A model generated the notes under the pieces. It made no database searches. It was given only the letters and a program-made list of their open reading frames with translations, and was not told the origin of the DNA. From Cognatishimia sp. MH4019 (GTDB taxonomy: Bacteria; Pseudomonadota; Alphaproteobacteria; Rhodobacterales; Rhodobacteraceae), in the NCBI RefSeq assembly GCF_020177595.1, contig NZ_JAHTBL010000005.1, positions 62,001-126,000 of the forward strand: a DNA stretch of 64,000 nucleotides, in the 5' to 3' direction. A program made the translations under genes and the position numbers. Shown in pieces: positions 8,733 through 18,320 of this stretch (within the stretch, counting starts at the first letter, position 1; each line of letters starts with the position of its first letter).

Positions 8733-9584
8733 TTACTCAGCCAAAGCCACGTCAATGCTGCGTGGCGTCCCGGCATATTCTTCAATCGCGCCGTCCAGCC
8801 ATTCGGCATAGACCTCTTCGCTGACCACTTTGACGGTGATCGGCATATAGGCATGGTCCTTACCGCAAAGCTCGGAACACTGGCCGAAGTAAACGCCCTC
8901 TTTCTCAGCTGCGAACCACAGCTCAGCCAGGCGGCCCGGCACGGCGTCCTGCTTCACGCCAAAGGCGGGGATCGTCCACGAATGGATAACATCCGCCCCA
9001 GTCACCTGCATCACAACCGTCTTACCCACAGGGACGACAACAGCGGTATCCGTTGCTAGCAGGAAGGCCTGATCCTCATAGCCGTAGTCTGCCAGCTCTT
9101 CGCGCTGCAGCATGAAGCTGTCGAAGGCGAAGTCATGATCGACATATTCATAGCCCCAATACCACTGGTATCCGGTGACCTTGATCGTGATGTCTGCCTC
9201 TGGAATTTCCTGCTGCTTGAACAGCACCGGCAAAGAGAACGCGCCGATGAACATCAAGATGACAATCGGCACAACGGTCCATGTCACCTCAAGCGCGGAA
9301 TGGTGGGTGAACGTGGCAGGCGTCGGGTTGGTGCGGCGGTTGTAGCGTACCATCACGATGACCAGCAAAGCCGTCACAAAAAGCGTGATGATCGTGATGA
9401 TCACCAAGATCATGCCGTCGAGCCATTGCAGGTCGCGGGCCAGCTCGGTCGCAGCAGGCTGAAAGCCGATGCCACGGTCAATCGGCTGCCCGATCACTTC
9501 GAGGTCTTGCAGCGCGTCCTGCGCCTGGGCGGCGCCCGCTGTCAGAAAACCGGCCAGACCGGCGAGTTTCGTCATCAATCGCAT
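8733..9584 (-). CDS. ctaC: Cytochrome c oxidase subunit II
   Basis: Subunit II takes electrons from cytochrome c through its CuA centre. The 283-residue precursor has a signal peptide (about 1-21, ending AQAQ), two membrane helices (about 57-80 and 98-120) and a periplasmic cupredoxin domain. The aromatic [10 protein letters not shown] patch (138-147) and the CuA ligands H201, C236, E238, C240, H244 and M247 are all present, so the site is intact. It is the first gene of the cta operon and is divergent from tldD across a 196-base control region containing an FNR-type box. Confidence 0.98.
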   Translation of the reverse strand: MRLMTKLAGLAGFLTAGAAQAQDALQDLEVIGQPIDRGIGFQPAATELARDLQWLDGMILVIITIITLFVTALLVIVMVRYNRRTNPTPATFTHHSALEVTWTVVPIVILMFIGAFSLPVLFKQQEIPEADITIKVTGYQWYWGYEYVDHDFAFDSFMLQREELADYGYEDQAFLLATDTAVVVPVGKTVVMQVTGADVIHSWTIPAFGVKQDAVPGRLAELWFAAEKEGVYFGQCSELCGKDHAYMPITVKVVSEEVYAEWLDGAIEEYAGTPRSIDVALAE

Positions 9585-9731
9585 GTATGTATTCCCATCG
9601 GTTGCGGGTGTGGTTCACCCATCGTGACGGAGGCCTCCTGCGGGAGGCGGAATCCCGTTGTATTCAGCGCTCTGTGAACCATATTCTAGGGGGCAGAACA
9701 AGATTGTCCCTTGCGGCAAACGGACGCTTTT

Positions 9732-9745
9732 TTGATCTGGATCAA
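9732..9745. promoter_or_regulatory. FNR/FnrL-type binding box
   Basis: TTGAT-CTGG-ATCAA is a perfect match to the FNR-family consensus TTGAT-N4-ATCAA. It lies in the divergent ctaC-tldD spacer, 35 bases before the tldD start and about 148 bases before ctaC. In Rhodobacterales such boxes bind the oxygen sensor FnrL. Repression or activation of ctaC at low oxygen is plausible, but the tldD promoter is closer. Confidence 0.75.
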
Positions 9746-9780
9746 GTTTCTCGGCGCGCGCCAAATAATAAGGACACCCT

Positions 9781-11202
9781 ATGCCAACAGACGTTTTTCG
9801 CCCGTTTGAAACCTATTTGGACGCCGACACAGCCTTGTCTACCTTGCGCGAGGCCACAGCAGGTGCCGATGACGGAGAACTTTTTCTGGAGCGTCGACGC
9901 TCGGAAATGATCTCGTTTGATGACGGGCGGGTCAAAACGGCCAGCTACGACGCCTCTGAAGGATTCGGTCTGCGCGCCGTGCGGGGCGAGGTTGCGGGCT
10001 ACGCACATTCCTCCGAAATCAGCGAAAGCGCCTTGATGCGCGCGGTTGGCACAACCCGTCTGGCGGTCGGCGATGGCGGCGGCACGCTCGCCGCGGGGCC
10101 GGTTGCCACGAATCAAAAGCTCTATGGTGATGACAATCCGATGGAGGCGTTTGAGTTTCCCGTGAAGATCGACCTTCTGCGCGAGATCGACGCCTTCGCC
10201 CGCGGGCTGGATCAGCGTGTGGTGCAAGTCTCTGCCTCGCTGGGCGCGTCCATGCAGGAAATTGAGATCATGCGCCCCGACGGCACGCGCGTGCGCGATG
10301 CGCGTCCGATGTCGCGTCTCAATGTGTCCGTGATTGTCGAACAGGATGGACGCCGCGAAAGCGGCGGCACCGGCTCGGGTGGTCGCGACGGTCTGGCCCG
10401 CCTGATGGAACCCGGCCACTGGCAGCCCGCGATCCGCGAGGCGCTGCGCATCGCACTGGTCAACCTGAAGGCCGAGCCTGCGCCTGCGGGCGTTATGGAC
10501 GTGGTCCTTGGCCCCGGTTGGCCCGGCATAGTGCTCCACGAAGCCGTAGGGCACGGGCTGGAAGGGGATTTCAACCGCAAAGGCTCCTCTGCTTTTGCCG
10601 GTCTCATGGGCCAACAAGTCGCTGCGAAAGGCGTGACGGTTCTGGATGATGGCACGATCCCGGATCGCCGCGGCTCCATCACGATTGACGACGAAGGCAC
10701 GCCCTCTGCCAAGAACGTCCTGATCGAAGATGGCGTGCTGGTCGGCTACATGCAGGACCGCCAAAACGCCCGCCTGATGGGCGTGACCCCCACCGGCAAC
10801 GGGCGGCGCGAAAGCTATGCCCATGCGCCGATGCCGCGCATGACCAACACCTATATGCTGGGCGGTGAGTCCGCGCCCGAGGATATCGTGGCAGATCTCA
10901 AAGATGGCATCTATGCGGTGGGCTTTGGCGGCGGTCAGGTCGATATCACCAACGGCAAGTTCGTGTTTTCGTGCACCGAGGCCTACCGCGTGAAGAACGG
11001 CAAGGTCGGCGCGCCGGTGAAAGGGGCCACGCTGATCGGTGACGGGGCGACCGCGCTGCGCCAGATCAGAGCGATCGGCAATGACATGGCGCTGGATCCC
11101 GGTATCGGCAATTGCGGCAAAGCCGGCCAATGGGTGCCGGTTGGCGTGGGCCAGCCCACGCTGATGATCGGCGGTCTGACTGTCGGTGGGTCCGCCGCCT
11201 AA
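9781..11202 (+). CDS. tldD: Metalloprotease TldD
   Basis: TldD works with TldE/PmbA as a zinc protease that removes leader peptides and degrades unfolded peptides. The 473-residue protein has the metal motif HEAVGH at 253-258, followed by GLEGDFNRKGSSAFAG, a hallmark of TldD. The C-terminal region has the usual GGGQVDITNGKF stretch. ATG 9781 is preceded by AAGGACACCCT. It is divergent from the oxidase operon and lies 173 bases before dprA. No tldE is in the window. Confidence 0.96.
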   Translation: MPTDVFRPFETYLDADTALSTLREATAGADDGELFLERRRSEMISFDDGRVKTASYDASEGFGLRAVRGEVAGYAHSSEISESALMRAVGTTRLAVGDGGGTLAAGPVATNQKLYGDDNPMEAFEFPVKIDLLREIDAFARGLDQRVVQVSASLGASMQEIEIMRPDGTRVRDARPMSRLNVSVIVEQDGRRESGGTGSGGRDGLARLMEPGHWQPAIREALRIALVNLKAEPAPAGVMDVVLGPGWPGIVLHEAVGHGLEGDFNRKGSSAFAGLMGQQVAAKGVTVLDDGTIPDRRGSITIDDEGTPSAKNVLIEDGVLVGYMQDRQNARLMGVTPTGNGRRESYAHAPMPRMTNTYMLGGESAPEDIVADLKDGIYAVGFGGGQVDITNGKFVFSCTEAYRVKNGKVGAPVKGATLIGDGATALRQIRAIGNDMALDPGIGNCGKAGQWVPVGVGQPTLMIGGLTVGGSAA

Positions 11203-11232
11203 AGAGGTTTTGCGCCTGCTTCGCAGTCGCCG

Positions 11233-11261
11233 CGCGCGGATTTGCTTTGCAAACCCGCGCG
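11233..11261 (+). terminator. Hairpin after tldD
   Basis: The arms CGCGCGGATTTG and CAAACCCGCGCG (one mismatch) enclose a five-base loop at 11245-11249. The hairpin lies 31 bases after the tldD stop and immediately before a Roseobacter-type intergenic element. No T-run follows directly, so termination is only probable. Confidence 0.5.
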
Positions 11262-11292
11262 GCCTCCGGCGGGGATATTTGGGAAAAGCGAA
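11262..11292 (+). repeat. Short intergenic element, copy A
   Basis: GCCTCCGGCGGGGATATTTG followed by GGAAAAGCGAA. It matches the reverse complement of 44111-44141 at about 27 of 31 positions, and more loosely 53580-53611 and 38802-38826. All four copies lie in or at the edge of gene spacers. Confidence 0.65.
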
Positions 11293-11375
11293 AGGCGAGT
11301 CGAGAGTTCGCGGCGGTTTACGCCTTGTTAACCGACCTGCGGCTATACCTGATTCTGCAAGAGACGGAGCGACGG

Positions 11376-12521
11376 ATGACCGAAGAACACCTTTCTTCCT
11401 TTCACCCCCCACTCCCACCCACCACGGAAGATACACTGGTTGCGTGGCTCCGCCTCTTGCGCTCACGCCGCGTTGGTGTGACCACCTTTTTCCGACTTTT
11501 GAAAGAACACGGGACCGCCGAGGCCGCCCTTGAGGTTTTGCCGGACGTGGCCAAGGCCGCAGGCGTTCAAAGTTATCAGGTCTGCCCCGAAGGCGTCGTT
11601 CAGGCCGAACTGGCCGCAGGTCGGCGCGCGGGGGCGACCTTGGTACGCTACGGCACGCCTGAATACCCTAAGGCGCTTTGCGATATCCCCGATCCTCCGC
11701 CCGTTTTTTGGGCATTGGGCAATCTTGGGCTCCTGAACAAAACCACCATCGCCTTGGTCGGCGCGCGCAATGCCTCTTCTTTAGGCACTCGTATGGCCAA
11801 ATCACTCTCCCGTCATCTGGGCGAGGACGGCTATGTCATCGCCTCTGGTCTGGCACGGGGTGTCGATACCGCGGCCCATCATGCGGCATTGGAAAGCGGC
11901 ACGATTGCTGTTCTCGCAGGCGGTGTCGATGTACTTTATCCCGCCGAGAACAGCGAATTGGCGCAAGAGATTGCGCGCAAGGGCTTGCGTATTTCCGAGC
12001 AACCGATGGGGTTGCAGCCCATCGCGCGTCACTTTCCCCGGCGCAATCGGATCATCTCGGGCCTGTCGCAAGCGGTCGTCGTGGTCGAGGCCGCAGCCAA
12101 ATCGGGCAGCCTGATCACGGCGCGCAACGCGCTGGATCAAGGGCGCGACGTGTTCGCCGTGCCGGGTCATCCGTTTGACGCCCGTGCGTCGGGCTGCAAC
12201 ATGCTGATCCGCGATGGCGCAACTCTTGTGCGCGGGGCAAACGACGTCATCGAAGCACTGGCGCGTCCTGCGGCCCCAGAACTGCCACTGGAAGCGCCCA
12301 ATCCTCTGCCCGCCGACGCACGCAGCTTGCGCGACACTGCAGCGCTTCACTCAGAAATCCTTGCTCGCATCGGCCCGTCCCCGGTCGCCGAAGACCAGTT
12401 GATCCGCGACATGGCAAAACCCGCGCAGACCGTCGCGCCCGTGCTGGTGGACATGGAAATGAGCGGCTTGATTGAGCGCCAAGCGGGCGGCCTTCTGGCC
12501 CGGACAGAAGCGGCAAAATAG
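11376..12521 (+). CDS. dprA: DNA-processing protein DprA
   Basis: DprA (Smf) binds incoming single-stranded DNA during transformation and loads RecA. ATG 11376, with GGAG seven bases upstream, gives 381 residues, the normal size. Earlier in-frame starts run into the tldD tail and are rejected. The Rossmann-like core has IALVGARNAS, GLARGVDTAAHHAAL, TIAVLAGGVDVLYP and PRRNRIISGLS, followed by EAAAKSGSLITA, all standard DprA blocks. A C-terminal winged-helix region follows (about 320-381). It precedes topA by 100 bases, an adjacency often seen in alphaproteobacteria. Confidence 0.95.
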   Translation: MTEEHLSSFHPPLPPTTEDTLVAWLRLLRSRRVGVTTFFRLLKEHGTAEAALEVLPDVAKAAGVQSYQVCPEGVVQAELAAGRRAGATLVRYGTPEYPKALCDIPDPPPVFWALGNLGLLNKTTIALVGARNASSLGTRMAKSLSRHLGEDGYVIASGLARGVDTAAHHAALESGTIAVLAGGVDVLYPAENSELAQEIARKGLRISEQPMGLQPIARHFPRRNRIISGLSQAVVVVEAAAKSGSLITARNALDQGRDVFAVPGHPFDARASGCNMLIRDGATLVRGANDVIEALARPAAPELPLEAPNPLPADARSLRDTAALHSEILARIGPSPVAEDQLIRDMAKPAQTVAPVLVDMEMSGLIERQAGGLLARTEAAK

Positions 12522-12621
12522 ACCCCCACTGTCACGCCATCACCAAGTCCGATTGACATCCCTCAATCCAACCCCACATCTTGCGCGTCCAATACCCCCC
12601 TGTTGAGTCGTGAGGAAGTTC

Positions 12622-15189
12622 ATGCCCGTTGTCGTCGTTGAATCGCCTGCTAAGGCCAAGACAATCAACACTTATTTGGGGTCCAACTATACCGTTCTGG
12701 CCTCTTATGGTCACGTCCGCGACCTGCCCCCGAAAGACGGATCGGTCGACCCTGACCATGAGTTTGACATGAAATGGGAGATCGCGAGCGATAGCAAAAA
12801 GCACGTCAAAGCGATTGCCGACGCCCTTGCCGACGACCCCGAACTGATCCTTGCCACGGACCCGGATCGCGAGGGTGAGGCGATCAGCTGGCACCTGCAA
12901 GAAGCGCTGACCAAGCGCAAGTCGATCAAGAAAGACACCCCCGTCAGCCGGGTGGTATTCAACGCGATCACCAAAACGGCCGTGACCGAGGCGATGCAAA
13001 ATCCGCGCCAGGTCGATATGGAACTGGTGGAGGCCTATCTGGCCCGACGTGCGCTGGATTATCTGGTCGGCTTCAACCTGTCTCCGGTGCTGTGGCGCAA
13101 GCTGCCCGGCTCCAAATCCGCGGGCCGTGTGCAGTCGGTCTGCCTGCGCCTGATCGTTGAGCGCGAGATGGAGATCGAGGCGTTCAATGCCCGCGAATAC
13201 TGGTCGGTCAAAGCCCAGCTGACCTCGGCCCGGGGCCAGACCTTTGATGCGCGCCTAACGGTTCTGGGCGGCAAGAAACTCGATAAATATGACATCGCGA
13301 ATGAGACTGCCGCTGAGTTGGCCGTCAAAGCGGTCGACAGCCGCGATCTGACGATCCAGCGGGTCGAGGCGAAACCGGCAAACCGCAACCCGTCCGCGCC
13401 CTTCATGACCTCGACCCTGCAGCAAGAGGCTAGTCGCAAGTTCGGCTTCGGCGCGCGGCAAACCATGAGCACCGCCCAGCGCCTCTATGAGGCCGGCTAC
13501 ATCACCTATATGCGAACCGACGGCATCGACATGGCCCCCGAAGCCGTGTCCGCGGCGCGCGACGCGATCGGGGATCGCTACGGCAAGGATTACGTCCCGG
13601 AAAAGCCGCGCATTTACAAGAACAAGGCCAAGAACGCGCAGGAAGCGCATGAGTGTATTCGCCCCACGGATATGACCGTCTCGGCGGCCGAGCTGAAAGT
13701 GTCGGAACCTGATCAGCGCAAGCTCTATGATCTGATCTGGAAGCGCACGCTTGCCAGCCAGATGGAAGCCGCCCGGATGGAGCGCACGACCGTTGATATA
13801 GGCAGTGCCGATGGCCAGGTGGAGCTGCGCGCGACCGGTCAGGTCGTGCTGTTCGATGGCTTTCTGAAGGTCTATGAGGAAGGCCGCGACGATGATGTCG
13901 TGGATGATGACGACAAGCGCTTGCCACAGCTGGCCGAAGGCGAAAAGGCCGCGAAACTGTCAATCACGCCCGAGCAGCACTTCACCCAGCCCCCGCCCCG
14001 CTACACCGAGGCGACGTTGGTCAAGAAGATGGAAGAGCTGGGCATCGGCCGCCCCTCGACCTATGCGTCGATTGTCACCACAATCCAGGATCGCGAATAT
14101 GTCCGGAAGGACAAGAACCGCCTGATTCCAGAAGATAAAGGGCGGCTGGTGACAGCCTTCCTGTCGAATTACTTCCGCAAATATGTGGGCTATGATTTCA
14201 CCGCCGACCTTGAGGCGCAGCTGGATCATGTGTCCGCCGGGGATGCCGACTACAAGGATGTGCTTGCCAAGTTCTGGCGCGATTTTTCCGCCGCGATTGA
14301 GGAAACCGCCGATCTGCGCATCACCGAGGTGCTTGAGAAGATCAACGAGGTGCTGGAGCCGCATCTGTTCCCGCCCACCGAAGAGGGTGGTGATCCCCGC
14401 CTTTGCCCTAATTGCGGCACCGGTCGGCTTAGTATGCGCACGGCACGGTCGGGCGGAGCGTTTATCGGCTGCTCTAACTATCCCGAATGCAAATACACCC
14501 GCGCCTTCGGCCCGCCCGGCAAGGAAGACGACACCGGCATTCCGCCTGAAGGCAAGCTACTTGGCGAGGATGCAGGCGACAAGATCTACGCCTTCAAAGG
14601 CCGGTTCGGGCCCTATGTGCAGCGCGGCGAGGTGACAGACGAGAACAAGAAGCCCCCACGCCAATCGATCCCCAAGGAATGGCCGCCCGCAGAGGTCGAG
14701 CTGGAAACAGCGCTCAAGCTGCTGTCGCTGCCCCGCGAGATCGGGCCGCATCCGGAAGATGGCGTGATGGTCTGGGCTAATATCGGCCGCTATGGGCCCT
14801 ATCTGAAGCACGCTGCCAGCACGTCAGAACGCGGTGGCACCAACGCCAATCTGGAAAGCCTGGATGAGGTGTTCACGGTCGGCATGAACCGCGCCGTGCA
14901 ATTGCTGGCCGAGAAGGTCGCAAGCCGGGGTGGGCGCGGTGTCGCCGCCAAGCCCATTCGCGAGTTGGGCGAGCATCCTGATGATGGCGGGCCGGTCAAC
15001 ATCATGGAAGGCAAATACGGGCCTTACGTGAAATGGGAAAAGGTCAACGCGACTATCCCCAAAGGCACCGAACCTGACGCCGTCACGATGGAGATGGCCG
15101 TCGAGTTAATCGCCGAGAAAGCGGCCAAGAAAGGCACGCGGCGCAAACCCGCAGCCAAGAAGAAAGCCCCGGCCAAGAAAAAGGCCTGA
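12622..15189 (+). CDS. topA: DNA topoisomerase I
   Basis: Type IA topoisomerase that relaxes negative supercoils. ATG 12622, with GAGG upstream, gives 855 residues; a GTG at 12610 is possible but less likely. The Toprim domain begins VVVVESPAKAKTI, with the acidic DPDREGEA motif. The catalytic tyrosine is Tyr296 in YITYMRTDG. A zinc-ribbon segment with CPNCG and GCSNYPEC lies near 595-625, followed by repeated GRFGPYVQ and GRYGPYLK modules. The last 25 residues are a lysine/alanine-rich tail that probably contacts DNA. Complete and of usual size for Rhodobacterales. Confidence 0.98.
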   Translation: MPVVVVESPAKAKTINTYLGSNYTVLASYGHVRDLPPKDGSVDPDHEFDMKWEIASDSKKHVKAIADALADDPELILATDPDREGEAISWHLQEALTKRKSIKKDTPVSRVVFNAITKTAVTEAMQNPRQVDMELVEAYLARRALDYLVGFNLSPVLWRKLPGSKSAGRVQSVCLRLIVEREMEIEAFNAREYWSVKAQLTSARGQTFDARLTVLGGKKLDKYDIANETAAELAVKAVDSRDLTIQRVEAKPANRNPSAPFMTSTLQQEASRKFGFGARQTMSTAQRLYEAGYITYMRTDGIDMAPEAVSAARDAIGDRYGKDYVPEKPRIYKNKAKNAQEAHECIRPTDMTVSAAELKVSEPDQRKLYDLIWKRTLASQMEAARMERTTVDIGSADGQVELRATGQVVLFDGFLKVYEEGRDDDVVDDDDKRLPQLAEGEKAAKLSITPEQHFTQPPPRYTEATLVKKMEELGIGRPSTYASIVTTIQDREYVRKDKNRLIPEDKGRLVTAFLSNYFRKYVGYDFTADLEAQLDHVSAGDADYKDVLAKFWRDFSAAIEETADLRITEVLEKINEVLEPHLFPPTEEGGDPRLCPNCGTGRLSMRTARSGGAFIGCSNYPECKYTRAFGPPGKEDDTGIPPEGKLLGEDAGDKIYAFKGRFGPYVQRGEVTDENKKPPRQSIPKEWPPAEVELETALKLLSLPREIGPHPEDGVMVWANIGRYGPYLKHAASTSERGGTNANLESLDEVFTVGMNRAVQLLAEKVASRGGRGVAAKPIRELGEHPDDGGPVNIMEGKYGPYVKWEKVNATIPKGTEPDAVTMEMAVELIAEKAAKKGTRRKPAAKKKAPAKKKA

Positions 15190-15247
15190 CATAGAGGAAC
15201 TTCCGGTCGCAAATCGCGTTGAGCGGTTTGGGTAAGGGATCATCGTG

Positions 15248-16612
15248 ATGTCAGCCAAAGCGACCAAGTCCAGTTCTTCGCGCCGCGTCATGGCACGCCT
15301 GCGTCACGCTCTGGGCACCGTTCAACCGGCAAAGCTCCTGCTTTTGGGCTATTGTTCGTATATCGCCATCGGCTGGGCGCTGCTTAGCCTGCCGGTCGCG
15401 CAAGAACAGGCGGTTGCGGCCCTTGATGCGCTTTTCATTGCAACCTCTGCGGTCTCGACCACGGGGCTTGTCACGGTCGATCCCGGCGGCAACTTCACCT
15501 TTTTCGGAGAGTTGGTCATCCTGCTGCTGATCCAGATCGGCGGGCTTGGCTACATGACCGTCGGATCCTTCGCGCTGCTGACGATCCAGAACCGCCTCAG
15601 CCGTGTGCGTGAGAAAACCACCCGCGCCGCGTTCAATCTTCCCGAAAATGTACGCGCCGGGCTTTTCGTGCGCTCTGTCATCATTTTCACGCTGACCTGC
15701 GAGGCCATCGGCGCGCTCGCGCTCTATGCCCTTTTTAGCGCCCAAGGGGTCGAAAATGCTGCATGGGCGGCGATCTTCCACGCCGTTTCGGCTTTTTGCA
15801 CCGCAGGCTTCAGCCTTTTCTCGACCTCGCTTGAGGCGTTTCGCGGTGACACGGGCGTCGTCCTTGTCATTTCGGCCCTCAGCCTGCTGGGCGCGATGGG
15901 CTTCCTGATTATCGTCGATTTCTGGCGTAACCTCTTTGGTCGCAAGCAATATCTCGGCTTTACCAGCAAGATCATTCTGCGCATGACGCTGATGTTCCTG
16001 TTCTTCGGAACGTTGCTCTTGTTCATAATCGAGCCGGGCTTTCGGGACCTGCCCCCGTCAGAGCGGCTGTTGACAGCCTTCTTTCAAACGATGACCGCCA
16101 CGACCACCGTGGGCTTCAACACCTACCCGATTGGGGCGCTCTCCTTGTCGGTCATCATGGTTATCTTCGTTCTGATGATCATCGGCGCATCACCTGCGGG
16201 GACGGGTGGCGGATTGAAAACAACGTCCTTTGCCGTGCTGGTCGGGCTTGTGCGCTCTTCGCTCAAAGGGCGCGACGAGGTGCGGTTTTTCAAGCGCCGC
16301 GTGCCTGCGGACAAGTTGCAAACCGCGACCGCATCGCTGACCTACTACATGGCGCTTCTCGCCATCGCGATGTTCCTGCTGCTCATGACCGAACCCGCCG
16401 CCGCCTTTGAGACCGTCATGTTCGAGGTCATCTCGGCCCTCGGCACGGTCGGGCTGTCCATGGGACTGACCGGCGATCTCAGCCCCTTGGGTAAGATTAT
16501 CATCATCGTTTTGATGATTGCAGGCCGTGTCGGCATCCTGACATTCGGTATCGCACTGGCCGCCCATGACGAATCCCGCGAGGAAGAGCGGGACAATGAC
16601 GTGGTCGTCTGA
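15248..16612 (+). CDS. TrkH/KtrB-type potassium uptake protein
   Basis: A 454-residue membrane protein of the TrkH/TrkG/KtrB superfamily, which forms the ion path for K+ uptake. The four pore loops are visible as VSTTGL, FCTAGF, TTVGF and LGTVGL, each with the filter glycine, and the intervening helices give the expected four M1-P-M2 repeats. The length is nearer KtrB than TrkH. No KtrA/TrkA regulatory subunit lies beside it, so its partner is elsewhere. ATG 15248 is chosen; a GTG three bases earlier and an ATG at 15290 are alternatives. The C-terminus is short and acidic (EEERDNDVVV). Confidence 0.93.
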   Translation: MSAKATKSSSSRRVMARLRHALGTVQPAKLLLLGYCSYIAIGWALLSLPVAQEQAVAALDALFIATSAVSTTGLVTVDPGGNFTFFGELVILLLIQIGGLGYMTVGSFALLTIQNRLSRVREKTTRAAFNLPENVRAGLFVRSVIIFTLTCEAIGALALYALFSAQGVENAAWAAIFHAVSAFCTAGFSLFSTSLEAFRGDTGVVLVISALSLLGAMGFLIIVDFWRNLFGRKQYLGFTSKIILRMTLMFLFFGTLLLFIIEPGFRDLPPSERLLTAFFQTMTATTTVGFNTYPIGALSLSVIMVIFVLMIIGASPAGTGGGLKTTSFAVLVGLVRSSLKGRDEVRFFKRRVPADKLQTATASLTYYMALLAIAMFLLLMTEPAAAFETVMFEVISALGTVGLSMGLTGDLSPLGKIIIIVLMIAGRVGILTFGIALAAHDESREEERDNDVVV

Positions 16613-16622
16613 ACCAGAGGTC

Positions 16623-16637
16623 TGCCGCACTGCGGCA
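16623..16637. promoter_or_regulatory. Perfect palindrome upstream of the CoA-transferase genes
   Basis: TGCCGCA-C-TGCGGCA, a 7-bp perfect inverted repeat around one base, lies 10 bases after the KtrB-like stop and 64 bases before the scoA start. It may be an operator or a short hairpin at the end of the transporter transcript. Confidence 0.4.
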
Positions 16638-16701
16638 TATTCGTTGACTCTCTCCTTACGCGTCGTCACAAAGTGGGCCACGCAAGGATGAGGGGCGTTT
16701 G

Positions 16702-17397
16702 ATGAAGAAGATTTATGACTCTGCCGACAAGGCGCTGGAGGGGCTGCTGGACGACGGCATGCTGATCGCAGCGGGCGGCTTTGGCCTGTGTGGCATACCC
16801 GAATTGCTGATTGACGCACTGGTCGAAAGCGGGGTGAAAGACATCACCATCGCGTCGAACAATTGCGGTGTTGACGGCTTTGGTCTGGGCAAGCTGCTCG
16901 ACACCAAGCAGATCAAGAAGATGATGTCGTCCTATGTTGGTGAGAACGCCGAATTCATGCGCCAGTATCTCTCGGGCGAGTTGGAGCTTGAATTTAACCC
17001 CCAGGGCACTTTGGCCGAGCGCATGCGCGCGGGGGGCTGCGGCATCCCCGGTTTTTATACCAAGACCGGCGTCGGCACCGTGATTGCCGAGGGCAAGGAC
17101 CACAAGGATTTCAACGGCGAGACCTACATCATGGAGGAGGGCATCTTCGCCGACCTCTCCATCGTGAAGGCCTGGAAAGCCGACGAGACAGGCAATCTGA
17201 TCTTCCGCAAGACGGCCCGCAACTTCAACCCGCCCGCTGCGATGTGCGGCAAGGTTTGCGTGGTCGAGGTTGAAGAGATCGTGCCGACAGGCTCGCTTGA
17301 CCCCGATCATATTCACCTGCCCGGCATCTACGTGCACCGCATCATCCAAGGCGAGCACGAAAAACGCATCGAGCAACGCACCGTGAGGACAGCATAA
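16702..17397 (+). CDS. scoA: 3-oxoacid CoA-transferase subunit A
   Basis: Subunit A of a succinyl-CoA:3-ketoacid (or acetoacetyl-CoA) transferase, which activates acetoacetate for breakdown or links to polyhydroxybutyrate turnover. The 231-residue protein has the CoA-transferase family I glycine-rich start ([11 protein letters not shown]), an [13 protein letters not shown] block and the [12 protein letters not shown] segment typical of SCOT alpha subunits. ATG 16702 is preferred to a TTG at 16699. Its stop overlaps the ATG of subunit B (TAATG), so the pair is translationally coupled. The exact acid substrate cannot be read from sequence. Confidence 0.94.
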   Translation: MKKIYDSADKALEGLLDDGMLIAAGGFGLCGIPELLIDALVESGVKDITIASNNCGVDGFGLGKLLDTKQIKKMMSSYVGENAEFMRQYLSGELELEFNPQGTLAERMRAGGCGIPGFYTKTGVGTVIAEGKDHKDFNGETYIMEEGIFADLSIVKAWKADETGNLIFRKTARNFNPPAAMCGKVCVVEVEEIVPTGSLDPDHIHLPGIYVHRIIQGEHEKRIEQRTVRTA

Positions 17398-18017
17398 TGT
17401 GGGACCGCAATCAAATGGCCGCCCGCGCGGCGGACGAGCTGGAAGACGGCTGGTATGTGAACCTTGGCATCGGCATCCCGACGTTGGTCGCCAACTATGT
17501 CGGCGACAAGGACATCACCCTGCAATCGGAAAATGGCATGCTCGGCATGGGTCCCTTCCCCTTGGAAGGCGACGAGGACCCGGACCTGATCAACGCAGGC
17601 AAGCAGACCATTACTGAGCTGCCCCGCACCGCCTATTTCGACAGCGCGCAAAGCTTCGGCATGATCCGCGGCGGCAAAATCGCGGCGGCCATTCTGGGCG
17701 CCATGGAAGTGGCCGAAAACGGCGATCTGGCCAACTGGATGATCCCCGGCAAGCTGGTCAAAGGCATGGGCGGCGCGATGGATCTGGTCGCAGGCGTCGG
17801 CCGCGTGATCGTCGTGATGGACCACACCAACAAGCATGGTGACAGCAAGTTGCTGAAAGAATGCACCTTGCCGCTGACTGGCAAAAACGTCGTGGACCGG
17901 ATCATCACCAATCTGGGCGTTCTGGATGTGGTCGAGGGCGGTCTGAAGATCGTCGAGACCGCGGACGGCGTGACTGAGGATGAGCTGCGCGCCGCAACGG
18001 AAGCCACCATTGTCTGA
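17397..18017 (+). CDS. scoB: 3-oxoacid CoA-transferase subunit B
   Basis: The 206-residue beta subunit contains the catalytic glutamate in [11 protein letters not shown] (Glu45), which forms the covalent CoA thioester. Its N-terminal [12 protein letters not shown] matches the SCOT/AtoA pattern. It overlaps subunit A at its start, and the next small ORF begins inside its 3' end. Together A and B form the heteromeric enzyme that moves CoA between succinyl-CoA and a 3-oxoacid. Confidence 0.95.
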   Translation: MWDRNQMAARAADELEDGWYVNLGIGIPTLVANYVGDKDITLQSENGMLGMGPFPLEGDEDPDLINAGKQTITELPRTAYFDSAQSFGMIRGGKIAAAILGAMEVAENGDLANWMIPGKLVKGMGGAMDLVAGVGRVIVVMDHTNKHGDSKLLKECTLPLTGKNVVDRIITNLGVLDVVEGGLKIVETADGVTEDELRAATEATIV

Positions 18018-18294
18018 CATCGCGCGCGACGTCAGCGGCTCCAAAGGCCGCTACGTGCTCGCAAAAGACGGGCTGGAGGCGGAGCTGACCTACTCCATCT
18101 CCTCGCCCACCCTGATCATTGCCGACCACACCGGCGTGCCGGAGGAGTGGAAAGGCCAGGGCGTTGGTCTGCAACTGGTCGAACGGCTCGTGGCGGATGC
18201 GCGCGCCGAGGGCGTCAAGATCGTCCCGCTATGCCCATTTGTGAACGCCCAACGCCGCAAGCATCCAGAGTGGGCAGACGTCTTTAACGTGTAA
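17980..18294 (+). CDS. GNAT-like YjdJ-family N-acetyltransferase
   Basis: A short single-domain acetyltransferase-like protein (104 residues from ATG 17980, 94 from TTG 18010). [36 protein letters not shown] and [17 protein letters not shown] are the blocks of the YjdJ/GtlA small GNAT family. The TTG at 18010 has GGAAG at a good distance and overlaps the scoB stop, so it may be the real start. It probably belongs to the scoAB transcript. The function in this family is unknown; the HPEW ending is strongly conserved. Confidence 0.82.
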   Translation: MSCAPQRKPPLSDIARDVSGSKGRYVLAKDGLEAELTYSISSPTLIIADHTGVPEEWKGQGVGLQLVERLVADARAEGVKIVPLCPFVNAQRRKHPEWADVFNV

Positions 18295-18320
18295 TTTACC
18301 CTAAGCTATTGGACAGCGCG

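Noticed and set aside
9742-11466. 574-codon open frame on the minus strand
   Set aside because: Opposite tldD and the dprA start. tldD has its HEAVGH site and good codon use; the mirror frame shows no family likeness.
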